Assembly (NCBI GenBank): GCA_937877625.1
Contig: CALFJG010000043.1
Span: 6,288 to 70,287 of the forward strand
Length of the DNA: 64,000 nt
DNA from: an uncultured Prevotellaceae bacterium
Lineage (GTDB): Bacteria > Bacteroidota > Bacteroidia > Bacteroidales > Bacteroidaceae
Reading direction: 5' to 3'
The translations under genes and the position numbers were made by a program. This document shows positions 54,682-63,381 of this stretch, one piece after another; position 1 is the stretch's first letter; the number at the start of each line of letters is the position of its first letter. Under the pieces are notes generated by a model, which saw only the letters and a program-made list of their open reading frames with translations, searched no databases and was not told the origin of the DNA.

Positions 54682-55059
54682 TTAGGCTACTTCTACCTCG
54701 GCACCAGCCTCTTCGAGAGCCTTCTTCAGTGCCTCAGCCTCTTCTTTACCTACGCCTTCCTTGAGCTTGCTGGGAGCACCATCTACGAGATCTTTAGCTT
54801 CCTTCAAACCAAGGCCGCAAGCCTCTTTGACTGCCTTAACAACCTGCAGCTTTGCAGCGCCAGCACTCTTGAGAACAACGTCGAACTCGGTCTTTTCAGC
54901 AGCGGCCTCTGCAGCACCAGCAGCAGGACCTGCAGCAACTGCAACAGCAGCAGCAGCGGGCTCAATGCCGTACTCTTCTTTGAGAACGTTAGCCAACTCA
55001 TTTACTTCTTTTACTGTCAAATTTACCAATTCTTCAGCAAGGGCTTTGATGTCTGCCAT
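54682..55059 (-). CDS. rplL: 50S ribosomal protein L7/L12
   Basis: A 125-residue acidic stalk protein. The N-terminal dimerisation region begins [25 protein letters not shown], followed by an Ala-rich hinge ([21 protein letters not shown]) and the conserved factor-binding domain [24 protein letters not shown]...[22 protein letters not shown]. Length is normal. It follows rplJ after 124 bases, a gap that contains a small GTCGG-CCTC-CCGAC hairpin (55116-55129). Confidence 0.97.
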   Translation of the reverse strand: MADIKALAEELVNLTVKEVNELANVLKEEYGIEPAAAAVAVAAGPAAGAAEAAAEKTEFDVVLKSAGAAKLQVVKAVKEACGLGLKEAKDLVDGAPSKLKEGVGKEEAEALKKALEEAGAEVEVA

Positions 55060-55183
55060 TTTTCTTAAAAGTATTTTGATTTGTTTATATTAAGGTGAAT
55101 TAAGAAACTATCATAGTCGGCCTCCCGACGATTTTGTTTACCTTGTGTCCGTGCCTACTACGATGAGTAAAAATGGTTGAAAA

Positions 55184-55702
55184 TTATTCGGGACGCTCGC
55201 CAAGTGTTTTAAGTACACCGTGAATGGTTTGTCCACCGCTCTGCAATGCAGAAACAACATTCTTGACCGGCGATTGTAGCAAGGCAACCAGTTCGCCAAG
55301 CAATTCCGTCTTGCTCTTGATAGCACAAAGAGCTTCCAATTGATCTGCACCAACATAAATGCTCTCTTCGGCATAAGCACCTTTCAAACCAGGAATCCCG
55401 TCCTTAGCTACTTCTTTTATGAGTTTGGCTGGAACATTAGCCGTATTACAGAAGAATACAGCCGTGCTTCCTTTCAAACAAGCATATAACGGGGAGAAGT
55501 CAACCTGAGAGGCCTCCATTGCTTTTTCAAGCAACGTATTTTTTACTACCACCATCTTGACTTCCTGCTGAAAACACTTACGGCGCAAAGCACTGGTCTC
55601 AGCAGCATTCATACCCGTCACATCTACGAGGTAGAAGTGAGCATATTTTTCCAGTCCCTCGCCGAGCGACTGAATGAGCAATTGTTTATCTTCCTTCTTC
55701 AT
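55184..55702 (-). CDS. rplJ: 50S ribosomal protein L10
   Basis: A 172-residue L10 with MKKEDKQLLIQSLGEGLEKYAHFYLVDVTGMNAAETSALRRKCFQQEVKMVVVKNTLLEKA, the rRNA-binding globular domain, and a C-terminal helix that carries L7/L12 dimers. It is 15 bases after rplA. Confidence 0.97.
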   Translation of the reverse strand: MKKEDKQLLIQSLGEGLEKYAHFYLVDVTGMNAAETSALRRKCFQQEVKMVVVKNTLLEKAMEASQVDFSPLYACLKGSTAVFFCNTANVPAKLIKEVAKDGIPGLKGAYAEESIYVGADQLEALCAIKSKTELLGELVALLQSPVKNVVSALQSGGQTIHGVLKTLGERPE

Positions 55703-55717
55703 AGCTATGCAATTGGA

Positions 55718-56410
55718 TTATTCTACAATCTTAGTGTCTATCTTAACACTTTGACTCATAGTGGATGAAAGATAAATGCTCTTGATATACGTACCTTTGG
55801 CAGCAGCGGGTTTGAGCTTCACAATCGTGTTGATAAACTCACGAGCGTTATCTACCATCTGTTCAACGGTAAAGGAAACTTTACCAATGGAAGCATGTAC
55901 AATACCCGTTTTGTCTACCTTGAAGTCAATCTTACCTTGCTTCACTTCACGAATAGCTTTCGCTACGTCCATCGTTACGGTACCACTCTTAGGATTCGGC
56001 ATAAGACCACGCGGGCCGAGTACACGTCCCAGCGCACCAATCTTACCCATTATGGCGGGCATCGTGATGATTACATCAACATCTGTCCAACCACCTTTAA
56101 TCTTCTCGATATATTCATCGAGACCTACATAGTCAGCGCCTGCTTCTTTAGCAGCGGTTTCTGCCTCAGGGGGGCAAAGACAGAGTACGCGCACCACTTT
56201 ACCCGTACCATGGGGAAGGGAAACAGTGCCGCGAACCATCTGGTTTGCCTTACGCGGGTCAACACCCAAACGGATGTCTATATCTAAGGAAGCATCAAAC
56301 TTAGTAAAGGTTATTTCCTTCACCAACTGTGCTGCCTCGGACAGCGTATAAACTTTCCCAGCTTCAACCTTTTCGGCAACTGATTTCTGATTTTTGGTCA
56401 GTTTGCTCAT
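55718..56410 (-). CDS. rplA: 50S ribosomal protein L1
   Basis: A 230-residue L1. The conserved [29 protein letters not shown] and the signature [23 protein letters not shown] are seen, and the C-terminal domain is complete. L1 binds 23S rRNA at the E-site stalk and in many bacteria represses its own operon. It is 30 bases after rplK. Confidence 0.97.
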   Translation of the reverse strand: MSKLTKNQKSVAEKVEAGKVYTLSEAAQLVKEITFTKFDASLDIDIRLGVDPRKANQMVRGTVSLPHGTGKVVRVLCLCPPEAETAAKEAGADYVGLDEYIEKIKGGWTDVDVIITMPAIMGKIGALGRVLGPRGLMPNPKSGTVTMDVAKAIREVKQGKIDFKVDKTGIVHASIGKVSFTVEQMVDNAREFINTIVKLKPAAAKGTYIKSIYLSSTMSQSVKIDTKIVE

Positions 56411-56440
56411 TGTTCTGATTGATTTAGAATTGATAAAAGG

Positions 56441-56878
56441 TTACCCGGGGAAGTCTCCCTGAACAGTGATACCCATACTACGTGCCGTGCCAGCTACGAG
56501 TTTCATAGCACTTTCCACGGTAAAGCAATTCAAGTCGGGCATCTTGTCCTCAGCAATGCGACGCACCTCATCCCAACTAATAGAAGCTATCTTCTGACGG
56601 TTGGGCTGGGCTGAGCCACTCTTTTGCTTTGCTGCCTCAAGCAATTGGATTGCGACAGGGGGAGTCTTTACCACAAAGGTGAAAGATTTGTCTGTATAGT
56701 AAGTTATCACTACAGGCAACACCTTTCCGGCTTTCTCCTGAGTCCTGGCGTTGAACTGCTTGCAGAAATCCATAATATTAATTCCCTTAGCACCGAGAGC
56801 CGGGCCTACGGGAGGGGACGGATTTGCAGCACCTCCTTTAATCTGTAACTTGATTAATCCAGCAACTTCTTTTGCCAT
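56441..56878 (-). CDS. rplK: 50S ribosomal protein L11
   Basis: A 145-residue L11 with the N-terminal Pro-rich [30 protein letters not shown] and a C-terminal rRNA-binding domain ending [17 protein letters not shown]11 forms the GTPase-associated centre and is required for RelA activation on stalled ribosomes. The RSH gene in this window lies far away. Confidence 0.97.
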   Translation of the reverse strand: MAKEVAGLIKLQIKGGAANPSPPVGPALGAKGINIMDFCKQFNARTQEKAGKVLPVVITYYTDKSFTFVVKTPPVAIQLLEAAKQKSGSAQPNRQKIASISWDEVRRIAEDKMPDLNCFTVESAMKLVAGTARSMGITVQGDFPG

Positions 56879-56963
56879 CTTGATTAAAATAATTAGTGAT
56901 TAAGCTGATCAATATATGAACAGCGATTGTCGCATAAAAGTATAAGGCACGTAACACTACCTT

Positions 56964-57503
56964 CTACTCTCGCACGACTTGCATAAAACCTACATCCATC
57001 GGGGCACTGCGACCGAACACCTTGACGGCCAAAGTAAGCTTCTTCTTATCGTTATTGACTTTCTCAACAACGCCCGAAAAACCTTTGAATGGCCCATCAG
57101 TGACTTTCACAGCGTCGCCTACGTTGAACGGAATTACCACGTCCACATCCTGGTTCTGCAACTCGTCAACACGCCCGAGTAGGTGGTTCACTTCGTGCAG
57201 AGGGAGCGGCGTAGGATTGTCCAGTCCACCGAGGAAACCGAGACAATTCGGTGTTTGCCTCAGTTCGTGGGCGACCTCTCCTACCAACCTAGCTTCTACG
57301 AACACATAGCCCGAAATAAGATTGTGATCCTTCACGACACGCTTAGAGCCGCGCTGTTGAACAACCTTTTCGGTGGGAATTAATACTTGGCTTACATTAT
57401 CTTTATAAAAGCCGTTCTTTATCTGGGTGTCGATGTATTCTTTCATCTTACCCTCTTTCCCACTGACGGCACGCAATACGTACCAATTCATTTCTTGAGA
57501 CAT
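56964..57503 (-). CDS. nusG: Transcription termination/antitermination factor NusG
   Basis: A 179-residue NusG. The NGN domain begins MNWYVLRAVSGKEGKMKEYIDTQIKN, and the C-terminal KOW domain contains FNVGDAVKVTDGPFKGFSGVVEKVN. It couples RNA polymerase with ribosomes or Rho. It lies between secE (17 bases upstream) and rplK (85 bases downstream), the usual order. Confidence 0.96.
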   Translation of the reverse strand: MSQEMNWYVLRAVSGKEGKMKEYIDTQIKNGFYKDNVSQVLIPTEKVVQQRGSKRVVKDHNLISGYVFVEARLVGEVAHELRQTPNCLGFLGGLDNPTPLPLHEVNHLLGRVDELQNQDVDVVIPFNVGDAVKVTDGPFKGFSGVVEKVNNDKKKLTLAVKVFGRSAPMDVGFMQVVRE

Positions 57504-57520
57504 AGTGTGCTAAGAATGGT

Positions 57521-57712
57521 TTAGGAGTGATAAATGAGCTTCATCAAGTTGTCGAAAACGGTGTCTTCAACGAACACTATCAATGCAATCACAATGGAAG
57601 CAATAAGTACGACGATTGCAGTGTGCGTGAGCTCTTTCCTCGTTGGCCATGTGGTTTTGAATGCCAATTCTTCGTAGCACGCTTTGCAATATGTTGCAAA
57701 TTTCTTAAACAT
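57521..57712 (-). CDS. secE: Preprotein translocase subunit SecE
   Basis: A 63-residue, single-span SecE. It starts MFKKFATYCKACYEELAFKTTWPTRKEL and has one transmembrane helix (about 33-51, IVVLIASIVIALIVFVEDT), the short form common outside Enterobacteria. It clamps SecY in the inner-membrane translocon. It begins 15 bases after tRNA-Trp. Confidence 0.93.
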   Translation of the reverse strand: MFKKFATYCKACYEELAFKTTWPTRKELTHTAIVVLIASIVIALIVFVEDTVFDNLMKLIYHS

Positions 57713-57727
57713 ATCTATAAGTGCTTA

Positions 57728-57803
57728 TGGCACGGGAAGAGAGGCTCGAACTCCCGACACCTGGTTTTGGAGACCAGTGCTCTACCAACTGAGCTATTCC
57801 CGT
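57728..57803 (-). tRNA. tRNA-Trp (CCA), 3' CCA encoded
   Basis: On the minus strand ACGGGAATAGCTCAGTTGG starts a complete cloverleaf with anticodon CCA in the loop (GGTCT CCA AAACC). The acceptor TTCCCGT, discriminator G and an encoded CCA tail (plus 57728-57730) follow. It lies between tuf and secE. The tail is encoded here, unlike the other three minus-strand tRNAs. Confidence 0.94.
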
Positions 57804-57845
57804 AAAAAGAGGCTCACGGCTATCCGAGTGTACAGACGTGAGCCT
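57804..57845 (-). terminator. Terminator-like hairpin between tuf and tRNA-Trp
   Basis: On the minus strand AGGCTCACG, an 18-base loop and CGTGAGCCT form a stem, followed by CTTTTT at 57804-57809. The T run touches the first base of tRNA-Trp. It looks like a rho-independent terminator inside an otherwise tightly packed cluster. Confidence 0.7.
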
Positions 57846-57865
57846 TTAAGTTAAATTGACAATTA

Positions 57866-59047
57866 TTAGTCAAGAATCTCAGTAATCTGACCAGAACCTA
57901 CCGTGCGGCCACCCTCGCGGATAGCAAAGCGCAGACCTACGTTGAGAGCAACGGGATAAATCAGGTCAACCTTGATTTCTACGTTGTCGCCAGGCATCAC
58001 CATCTCAGTACCCTCGGGCAAGTGAATCTCACCCGTGCAGTCCATCGTACGGAGATAGAACTGGGGACGATACTTGTTGCCAAACGGAGTGTGACGGCCA
58101 CCCTCTTCCTTCTTCAACACATAGATAGAAGCCTTGAAACTAGAGTGAGGAGTGATAGCACCCGGATGCGTGATAACCATACCGCGCTTGATTTCGTTCT
58201 TGTCAATACCGCGAAGGAGCAGACCTACATTGTCGCCAGCTTCACCCTCGTCAAGAATCTTGCGGAACATTTCAACACCGGTAACAACAGACTTCTTGTC
58301 TTCACCGAGACCGAGGATTTGCACCTCATCGCTCACGTGAATAACACCAGTCTCGATACGACCAGTAGCCACAGTACCACGACCAGTGATAGAGAACACG
58401 TCCTCAACAGGCATCAAGAATGCCTTATCTTTATCGCGAACAGGCTCTTGTATCCAGCTGTCAACAGCGTCCATCAGCTCAACAACCTTGTCCTCCCACT
58501 CTTTCACACCATTCAGTGCACCGAGAGCAGAACCGCGGATGATGGGCGTATCATCTTCAAACTCATACTGAGCGAGAAGCTCACGCATCTCCATCTCAAC
58601 GAGCTCAAGCATTTCTTCATCATCCACCATGTCGCACTTGTTCAAGAATACAACAAGACGAGGCACGTTCACCTGACGAGCGAGCAGGATGTGCTCACGA
58701 GTCTGAGGCATCGGGCCGTCAGTGGCAGCAACTACAATAATAGCACCATCCATCTGGGCTGCACCAGTCACCATGTTCTTCACATAGTCTGCGTGTCCCG
58801 GGCAGTCAACGTGAGCATAGTGACGCTTAGAGGTCTCATACTCAACGTGAGCAGTGTTAATAGTGATACCGCGCTCCTTTTCTTCAGGAGCATTGTCAAT
58901 TTGGTCGAAAGACTTCACCTCGGAAAGACCAGCCTTAGCCAGCACCGTGGTAATAGCAGCGGTCAACGTGGTCTTACCATGGTCAACGTGACCAATCGTA
59001 CCAATGTTAACGTGCGGTTTAGTTCTTTCAAAATGTTCTTTAGCCAT
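57866..59047 (-). CDS. tuf: Elongation factor Tu
   Basis: A 393-residue EF-Tu. GTPase motifs are [10 protein letters not shown] (G1), DCPGHADY (G3) and NKCDMVDD (G4). The switch I region [15 protein letters not shown] and the domain 2-3 signatures ([30 protein letters not shown]) are intact. It delivers aminoacyl-tRNA to the ribosome. It follows tRNA-Thr by 63 bases in a tRNA-tuf-tRNA-secE-nusG order. A long antisense frame over it is a shadow of the reading frame. Confidence 0.98.
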   Translation of the reverse strand: MAKEHFERTKPHVNIGTIGHVDHGKTTLTAAITTVLAKAGLSEVKSFDQIDNAPEEKERGITINTAHVEYETSKRHYAHVDCPGHADYVKNMVTGAAQMDGAIIVVAATDGPMPQTREHILLARQVNVPRLVVFLNKCDMVDDEEMLELVEMEMRELLAQYEFEDDTPIIRGSALGALNGVKEWEDKVVELMDAVDSWIQEPVRDKDKAFLMPVEDVFSITGRGTVATGRIETGVIHVSDEVQILGLGEDKKSVVTGVEMFRKILDEGEAGDNVGLLLRGIDKNEIKRGMVITHPGAITPHSSFKASIYVLKKEEGGRHTPFGNKYRPQFYLRTMDCTGEIHLPEGTEMVMPGDNVEIKVDLIYPVALNVGLRFAIREGGRTVGSGQITEILD

Positions 59048-59110
59048 AGCTTGATATTAATATTAATATGTGTGAACTTTCTCAATCAGAAGCGGCTCGC
59101 ACCGCCTTAG

Positions 59111-59182
<72 letters not shown>

Positions 59183-59206
59183 AATTCCATTTCCTTGTTA
59201 GCTTTG

Positions 59207-59279
59207 AGCGGAAGACGGGGCTCAAACCCGCGACCCCCAGCTTGGAAGGCTAGTGCTCTATCAACTGAGCTACTTCCGC
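59207..59279 (-). tRNA. tRNA-Gly (UCC)
   Basis: Cloverleaf on the minus strand beginning GCGGAAGTAGCTCAGTTG. The anticodon is TCC in the loop CTTCCAA, and the acceptor CTTCCGC has discriminator T. CCA is not encoded. It is 24 bases upstream of tRNA-Thr. Confidence 0.94.
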
Positions 59280-59298
59280 TTTTGCAGCCTTGCGGCTG

Positions 59299-59381
59299 TG
59301 GGCAAAGATGGATTCGAACCACCGAAGGCGAAAGCCAGCAGATTTACAGTCTGCCCCATTTGTCCACTCTGGTATTTGCCC
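59299..59381 (-). tRNA. tRNA-Tyr (GUA)
   Basis: A class II tRNA with a long variable arm. On the minus strand it begins GGGCAAATACCAGAGTGG, has anticodon GTA (CAGACT GTA AATCTG), an extra stem GGCTTTCGCC, and ends TTTGCCC with discriminator A. CCA is not encoded. It is the first gene of the cluster. Confidence 0.94.
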
Positions 59382-59440
59382 TTGTGCTTAATGAAGCCTA
59401 ACGCGTTTATTGTTTTTACACATCTGCTCGTTAGCGGGTG

Positions 59441-59470
59441 CAAAGGTAGGTATAATTCATAAACTGCAAA
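59441..59470 (-). promoter_or_regulatory. Promoter of the tRNA-tuf-rpl-rpoBC cluster
   Basis: On the minus strand a TTTG (plus 59467-59470) is followed after 18 bases by TACCTTTG (plus 59441-59448), a near-perfect Bacteroidetes promoter 60 bases before tRNA-Tyr. The rest of the gap to hpf (59471-59680) holds no gene, but has 24 bases of strict purine-pyrimidine alternation at 59585-59608. Confidence 0.75.
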
Positions 59471-59680
59471 ACTTTTCATCTTTTTTTTTGCTTGTTTTTA
59501 CATTTTCAGTTGCGAGCAACCGTTCTTTTGGTGTTTTTACTTGGCGATTTCTTGAGCCTCGGAGGTCTCGCATTCTAATGGCTCTACGCGCGCGCGTGTA
59601 TATATATGGTGTAGCTACCGAAAGAAAGCGGACGGAAACCTATGTCGCCGACCGCTTGAAAAAACTATACTTTAACATGC

Positions 59681-59974
59681 TTATTTATTCTTTTCCTTAT
59701 AGCGCTCCACTTGTTTCAACAGTGCTTCAATACACTCCAGAATACCCTCCTCAAAGGTGTCGCACACACGCTCCGCATGTAGTTCGCCGCCTGGCACAGA
59801 GAGGTGAAGCCGCGTCTCTTTATTCATTGCTGTCTCAGGTTTCACCACCTTGAGCGTCACCTCAAGCTGCGTCGCACGATCTACTTTCTTTTCTAAGCGA
59901 ACAGCCTTTTTCTCAATAAAAGCATTCAAGCGCTCATTAATGTCAAAGTGAATCGCTTTAATCTTAAGTTCCAT
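59681..59974 (-). CDS. hpf: Ribosome hibernation-promoting factor, short form (HPF/YfiA family)
   Basis: A 97-residue protein. ATG 59974 gives MELKIKAIHFDINERLNAFIEKKAVRLEKKVD; an in-frame start 14 codons upstream is unlikely. The beta-alpha-beta fold of YfiA/HPF is completed by LEVTLKVVKPETAMNKETRLHLSVPGGELHAERVCDTFEEGILECIEALLKQVERYK. It has the short form without the C-terminal dimerisation domain. It binds the decoding region of idle ribosomes. It lies just upstream of the tRNA-tuf cluster, a common place in Bacteroidetes. Confidence 0.9.
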   Translation of the reverse strand: MELKIKAIHFDINERLNAFIEKKAVRLEKKVDRATQLEVTLKVVKPETAMNKETRLHLSVPGGELHAERVCDTFEEGILECIEALLKQVERYKEKNK

Positions 59975-60376
59975 AGTTTTCTCCTTCGGTTTATGCCCCA
60001 AAAGGGCGTGAGACATATAAACAATTTAAGGTGGGTGCTATAAATCGGCATTCAAATGCTTTGAGCTATTCTTGATAGAACTCACCTATAAAATCAACAA
60101 GGAAATCTGTGCATTTAGAACACGAACAATCTCCCTAAACTGATTTCAAGAGCGAAGATAGCAACAATCCTACAACCTACGGCTAAAAAGACTTCAAAAA
60201 GTGGATTTTGACGCAAAAGCAAACATTTTTAACAGAAAAGTATCCCTATTTTATAATTCTTTGTATTTTTGCGGGCAGTGTTGGTGCGAATGCCAACCTT
60301 TCTTCGCGCATCGCCGACGCGCTTCCGACAGTTCCAACTACAGCAATTAAAAACCTTATATCTATATACTACACAG
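59975..60376. other. Intergenic region with a mini MITE-like copy and a -7 box
   Basis: No gene is seen. It holds a 57-bp mini copy of the MITE-like element (60030-60086) and a candidate -7 box TATTTTTG at 60264-60271, about 105 bases before the fasciclin gene. Confidence 0.5.
60030..60086 (+). mobile_element. MITE-like element, internally deleted mini copy (57 bp)
   Basis: It has both ends, GGTGGGTGCTAT and ATAGAACTCACC, each with one change from the full-length ends. Inside, only a short piece remains, including TTTGAGCTATT, which is close to the CTGAGCTATTTTTG block of copies 1 and 3. About 135 bases of the interior are missing. Confidence 0.6.
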
Positions 60377-62536
60377 ATGAAGAAGAAAAACCTACTTCTC
60401 GCAAGTAGCCTGCTATTTCTTTTAGGCGGCATCTTGCTTTCAAGTTGTAAAGAGGACATTGACGACAGTGCCTATGCCATTAAGGAAGACCCCACTATTG
60501 CCGATATGCTTCAGGAGCGCGAAGACCTCTCGGCCATTACCGCAATCTTCCAGCGCGTACCACTGAGCAAAGCGGAGAATGCTTCGTCGCTTTTCTCCGT
60601 ACTCTCCGCTCGTGGCAACTACACCGTCTTTATACCTCAAAACGAAGCCGTAGAAGCCTACTGCCTACGTATCACCGGTTCTACCGACATCGCACAGCTC
60701 ACCGATGAACAAGCAGAACTAATTGCCTATAGCTGTATAATTGACAACGAGAACAGCACAGCCTACGAAACTGCTGAATTTCCCACTGACGGCAGTACAT
60801 TCCCCAAACCCAACCTCGGCGAGCGTTTGCTCACCTGTGAGGAGAATGAGGACGGCAACTATGTCATCAACTACACCGCAGAACTCGTCACTGGCGACTA
60901 TAACCACAAAGCCCTCAACGGCTATATGCACGTCGTCTCCGATGTAATCTCTCCATCGGTTGAGAATGTAGCATCGCTTATCGCCGCTGCCGATAATATG
61001 CACATCTTCAGCCGCCTCATCACAGAGACAGCTATGGAGTCGCGCATCTCCGCCGACCGTGATCTGGATTATGAAAACGATGCCACACGCCCCGAAGAAC
61101 GCTACTGGAGTTCCGTAGCCTTCGGAAATGGAAAGGGAAACAACTGGGAAATACCCACGAAGCGTATCCTCGGCATCACCGCATTTGTTGAGACCGACGA
61201 AGTATTCCAAAACGAATGGGGCATCTCCGCTCCCGAACTCGACTCCGACGGCAACATCACCAACTGGAGCGAGATTCAAAGCCAGCTGCAAGCTAAGGCG
61301 CAAGCTGCATATCCCGAATGCACCGCCTCAGACATCACCAGCACCGACAACGCCCTTAACCGCTTCTTGGCCTACCACTTCCTCAACGGACGCATCGCCT
61401 TCAACCGCTTCGTACACCATTTCAACGAGCACAACTATAAGTACGGCTCAAACGCCCTCAATCCACAAAGTGCCAACTACACTGTTAACACTTGGGACTA
61501 CTTCACCACCATTGCTCTGGGTACCAACGAAGAAACAGGCGAGGACATTCGCGGACTTATCAAAGTCGTTCAAGTACCCGATGGCGACCACGACATCTAC
61601 CTCAACCGCATCAGCAAGTACAACAACAAGTTGCAGGACGACTATAAAGAAATTTCCACCCTACCCTACCAGCCCGGCATTAACGTACGCATCAACGCCC
61701 TCAACGGCACAAACGAAAACAACGGCTCCAATGGCTTCTACTATCCCCTTGATGGCATCCTCGTGTACAACGCTGCCACACGCGAAGCCCTCGCCTCAGA
61801 GCGTATGCGTATTGACATCACCACTATTGTACCCGAACTCATCTCCAACAACTATCGCGGTATGCGCTACCAAGCCTTTGAACACGGTTATTTCGACAAC
61901 ATCATTCGCGAAACCGATGCCACAGAGATTTACTATCTGCAATGCGGATGGACAGGCGTAGGCTACTGGCACGACTATCAAGGCGACGAGTTCCTCTTCA
62001 GCGGTGTGTTCGACTTTATCCTCCGTCTGCCGCCAGTGCCTAAGACCGGACAGTATGAGCTTCGTATGGGATGTGCCAACAACACCCTTCGTGGTATGGC
62101 ACAGCTCTACGTAGGCGACTCGCCAGACAACTGCCTGCCTGTGGGGCTGCCTTTCGACCTCCGTCAGAACTCTGGATACAGCAGCACCACACGCACATCT
62201 TCTAACCCAGACATCCCCTACATCGCCGATGAAGATCTTGACTGGGACGAAGACCAAATCTTGGAGAACGACAAAGATATGCGCCTGCACGGCTATATGA
62301 AAGCACCTAACTATTTCTGGGACAGCCTATACCAAGGACAGTGCCGTAGCCAAGGTGGTGAGAGCCTACCTTGCCTACGTAAAATTGTCACCACGATGAA
62401 TATGGATGCCAACAAGACGTATTATATGCGTTTCAAATCGGCACTCAAAGCCACTGACACCCAGTTCTTCGTTGACTACTTTGAGTTCGTACCCAAGAGT
62501 GTTTACGATGGCGTTGAAGCCGAAGACGTTTGGTAA
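60377..62536 (+). CDS. Fasciclin-domain lipoprotein
   Basis: A 719-residue lipoprotein (MKKKNLLLASSLLFLLGGILLSSC; Cys24). A FAS1-like domain covers about residues 38-200 (DMLQEREDLSAITAIFQRV...RGNYTVFIPQNEAVEAY...LNGYMHVVSDVISP). A second, more diverged FAS1-like region follows (about 205-480). A C-terminal beta-sandwich (about 500-719) with YELRMGCANNTLRGMAQLYVG and TYYMRFKSALKATDTQFFVDYFEFVP resembles a carbohydrate-binding or adhesin module. Such proteins are often encoded with SusC/SusD systems, but none is present here. It is probably exposed at the cell surface. Confidence 0.87.
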   Translation: MKKKNLLLASSLLFLLGGILLSSCKEDIDDSAYAIKEDPTIADMLQEREDLSAITAIFQRVPLSKAENASSLFSVLSARGNYTVFIPQNEAVEAYCLRITGSTDIAQLTDEQAELIAYSCIIDNENSTAYETAEFPTDGSTFPKPNLGERLLTCEENEDGNYVINYTAELVTGDYNHKALNGYMHVVSDVISPSVENVASLIAAADNMHIFSRLITETAMESRISADRDLDYENDATRPEERYWSSVAFGNGKGNNWEIPTKRILGITAFVETDEVFQNEWGISAPELDSDGNITNWSEIQSQLQAKAQAAYPECTASDITSTDNALNRFLAYHFLNGRIAFNRFVHHFNEHNYKYGSNALNPQSANYTVNTWDYFTTIALGTNEETGEDIRGLIKVVQVPDGDHDIYLNRISKYNNKLQDDYKEISTLPYQPGINVRINALNGTNENNGSNGFYYPLDGILVYNAATREALASERMRIDITTIVPELISNNYRGMRYQAFEHGYFDNIIRETDATEIYYLQCGWTGVGYWHDYQGDEFLFSGVFDFILRLPPVPKTGQYELRMGCANNTLRGMAQLYVGDSPDNCLPVGLPFDLRQNSGYSSTTRTSSNPDIPYIADEDLDWDEDQILENDKDMRLHGYMKAPNYFWDSLYQGQCRSQGGESLPCLRKIVTTMNMDANKTYYMRFKSALKATDTQFFVDYFEFVPKSVYDGVEAEDVW

Positions 62537-62596
62537 TGTTACAAGGGCATTCCACATAAATTAGCATTTATAGGCCACCCTTACATATAATACCCT

Positions 62597-62647
62597 AATT
62601 GAGTAGGAGGTGAACACTAATCAGAGGTGTTCACCTCCTACTCAATT
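62597..62647 (+). terminator. 21-bp perfect hairpin after the fasciclin gene
   Basis: AATTGAGTAGGAGGTGAACAC (arm at 62597-62617, 21 bases) pairs exactly with 62627-62647 around a 9-base loop, followed by TTCAATC. It lies 61 bases after the stop and may be a terminator, although a 21-bp perfect arm is longer than usual and could be a small transposable palindrome. Confidence 0.55.
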
Positions 62648-62761
62648 TTCAATCTTGATAAGATGTTTCTGACTTTCATCTTAGTCCTGTAAAGTCACTT
62701 AAAGGACGTATTTTTGAACGATAAGTGTTTATTCCTTGTCGTAAATTAGGGTGCTTGGAGA

Positions 62762-62860
62762 CAATAGTGTCCTAAATAATTTGGCTTAAAATTACGTCAA
62801 GTCGCATCAAATCGGTGTGACTTGACGTAATTTTAAGCCAAATTATTTAGGACACTATTG
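62762..62860. mobile_element. Near-perfect palindromic element (42-bp arms) sharing its ends with the left edge of the window
   Basis: Bases 62762-62803 are the exact reverse complement of 62819-62860, with a 15-base loop between. The outer 20 bases are the same sequence as 126-145. It may be a MITE derived from an insertion sequence with that terminal repeat, or the scar of two such insertions. It lies directly before the -7 box TAACTTTG (62864-62871) of the remnant that follows. Confidence 0.65.
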
Positions 62861-62887
62861 ATGTAACTTTGCAAATGAAATTTGAAT

Positions 62888-62962
62888 ATGGACGAGAAAA
62901 CAATAAAAGAAACATTGCTCAAAAATGAGCGGGTATTATTAGAGTGTAAGTACATTTTATAA
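62888..62962 (+). pseudogene. 5' remnant of an AlbA_2/Schlafen-type ATP-binding protein gene
   Basis: ATG 62888 starts MDEKTIKETLLKNERVLLEC followed by KYIL and a stop. I recall NER-L/V-ECK near the N terminus of Bacteroidetes proteins with an AlbA_2 (Schlafen-like) domain. Only 24 codons remain, the rest having been lost, probably with the rearrangement around the palindrome and insertion sequence. Confidence 0.45.
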
Positions 62963-63018
62963 ACTCTATATGGTTTAATAGTCAAATTAGTGGGTAACCT
63001 CTAAACATTATTTTTTAG

Positions 63019-63339
63019 ATGACAAAAGAAGAATTCAAGGCATTCTTTGAAAGCCAATGTATTCCAGCAGATTTGCCTTTTGACGAAATCGCCAAAAGGT
63101 GGAGCACTATTAATAATAATCTGGATACGATACTACCTTCTAAACTCTTTCGCTTCAGAAAAATTAAGAGGGATGAAAAGGGTAAGGACTATGTGCTTGA
63201 TTCACTTAAGAGCAAAACTATTGCTACTTGCTCTGCTTCATGCTTCTCTGACAAATATGACGCTCTCTGTTATTTTGATGAGAATAAGGTCAGGGATCTT
63301 ATAGTAAAATTGAGGCTTAAGGGTCAAATATACTCCTAA
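63019..63339 (+). pseudogene. 5' portion of a DUF2971-like gene, truncated
   Basis: A 106-residue frame (MTKEEFKAFFESQCIPADLPFDEIAKRW...). The part LPSKLFRFRKIKR...YVLDSLKSKTIATCSASCFSDKYDALCYFDENK has the layout of the N-terminal part of DUF2971 proteins (a start with LYR(F/Y)R, then a serine/asparagine-rich DPYDA/FND-like segment). DUF2971 proteins are usually 220-300 residues, so this one is cut, most probably by the insertion whose transposase follows on the other strand. Confidence 0.5.
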
Positions 63340-63381
63340 AAAGAGCCTTAATTGGTCTTCAGTGGCAATTAAGGCTCTTTT
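63338..63381. terminator. Hairpin between the truncated gene and the transposase
   Basis: AAAAGAGCCTTAATTG and CAATTAAGGCTCTTTTA pair perfectly around an 11-base loop, with T/A runs at both ends. It may be a bidirectional terminator and could also mark one end of the insertion sequence. Confidence 0.65.

Noticed and set aside
58022..59110. 362-residue frame opposite tuf
   Set aside because: It is antisense to a highly conserved gene, has no recognisable features, and is explained by the codon bias of tuf. The same applies to long antisense frames over rpoB, rpoC, tig and pta.
60208..60408. 66-codon frame before the fasciclin gene
   Set aside because: It overlaps the promoter and the signal peptide region of the fasciclin lipoprotein in another phase and has no features of its own.
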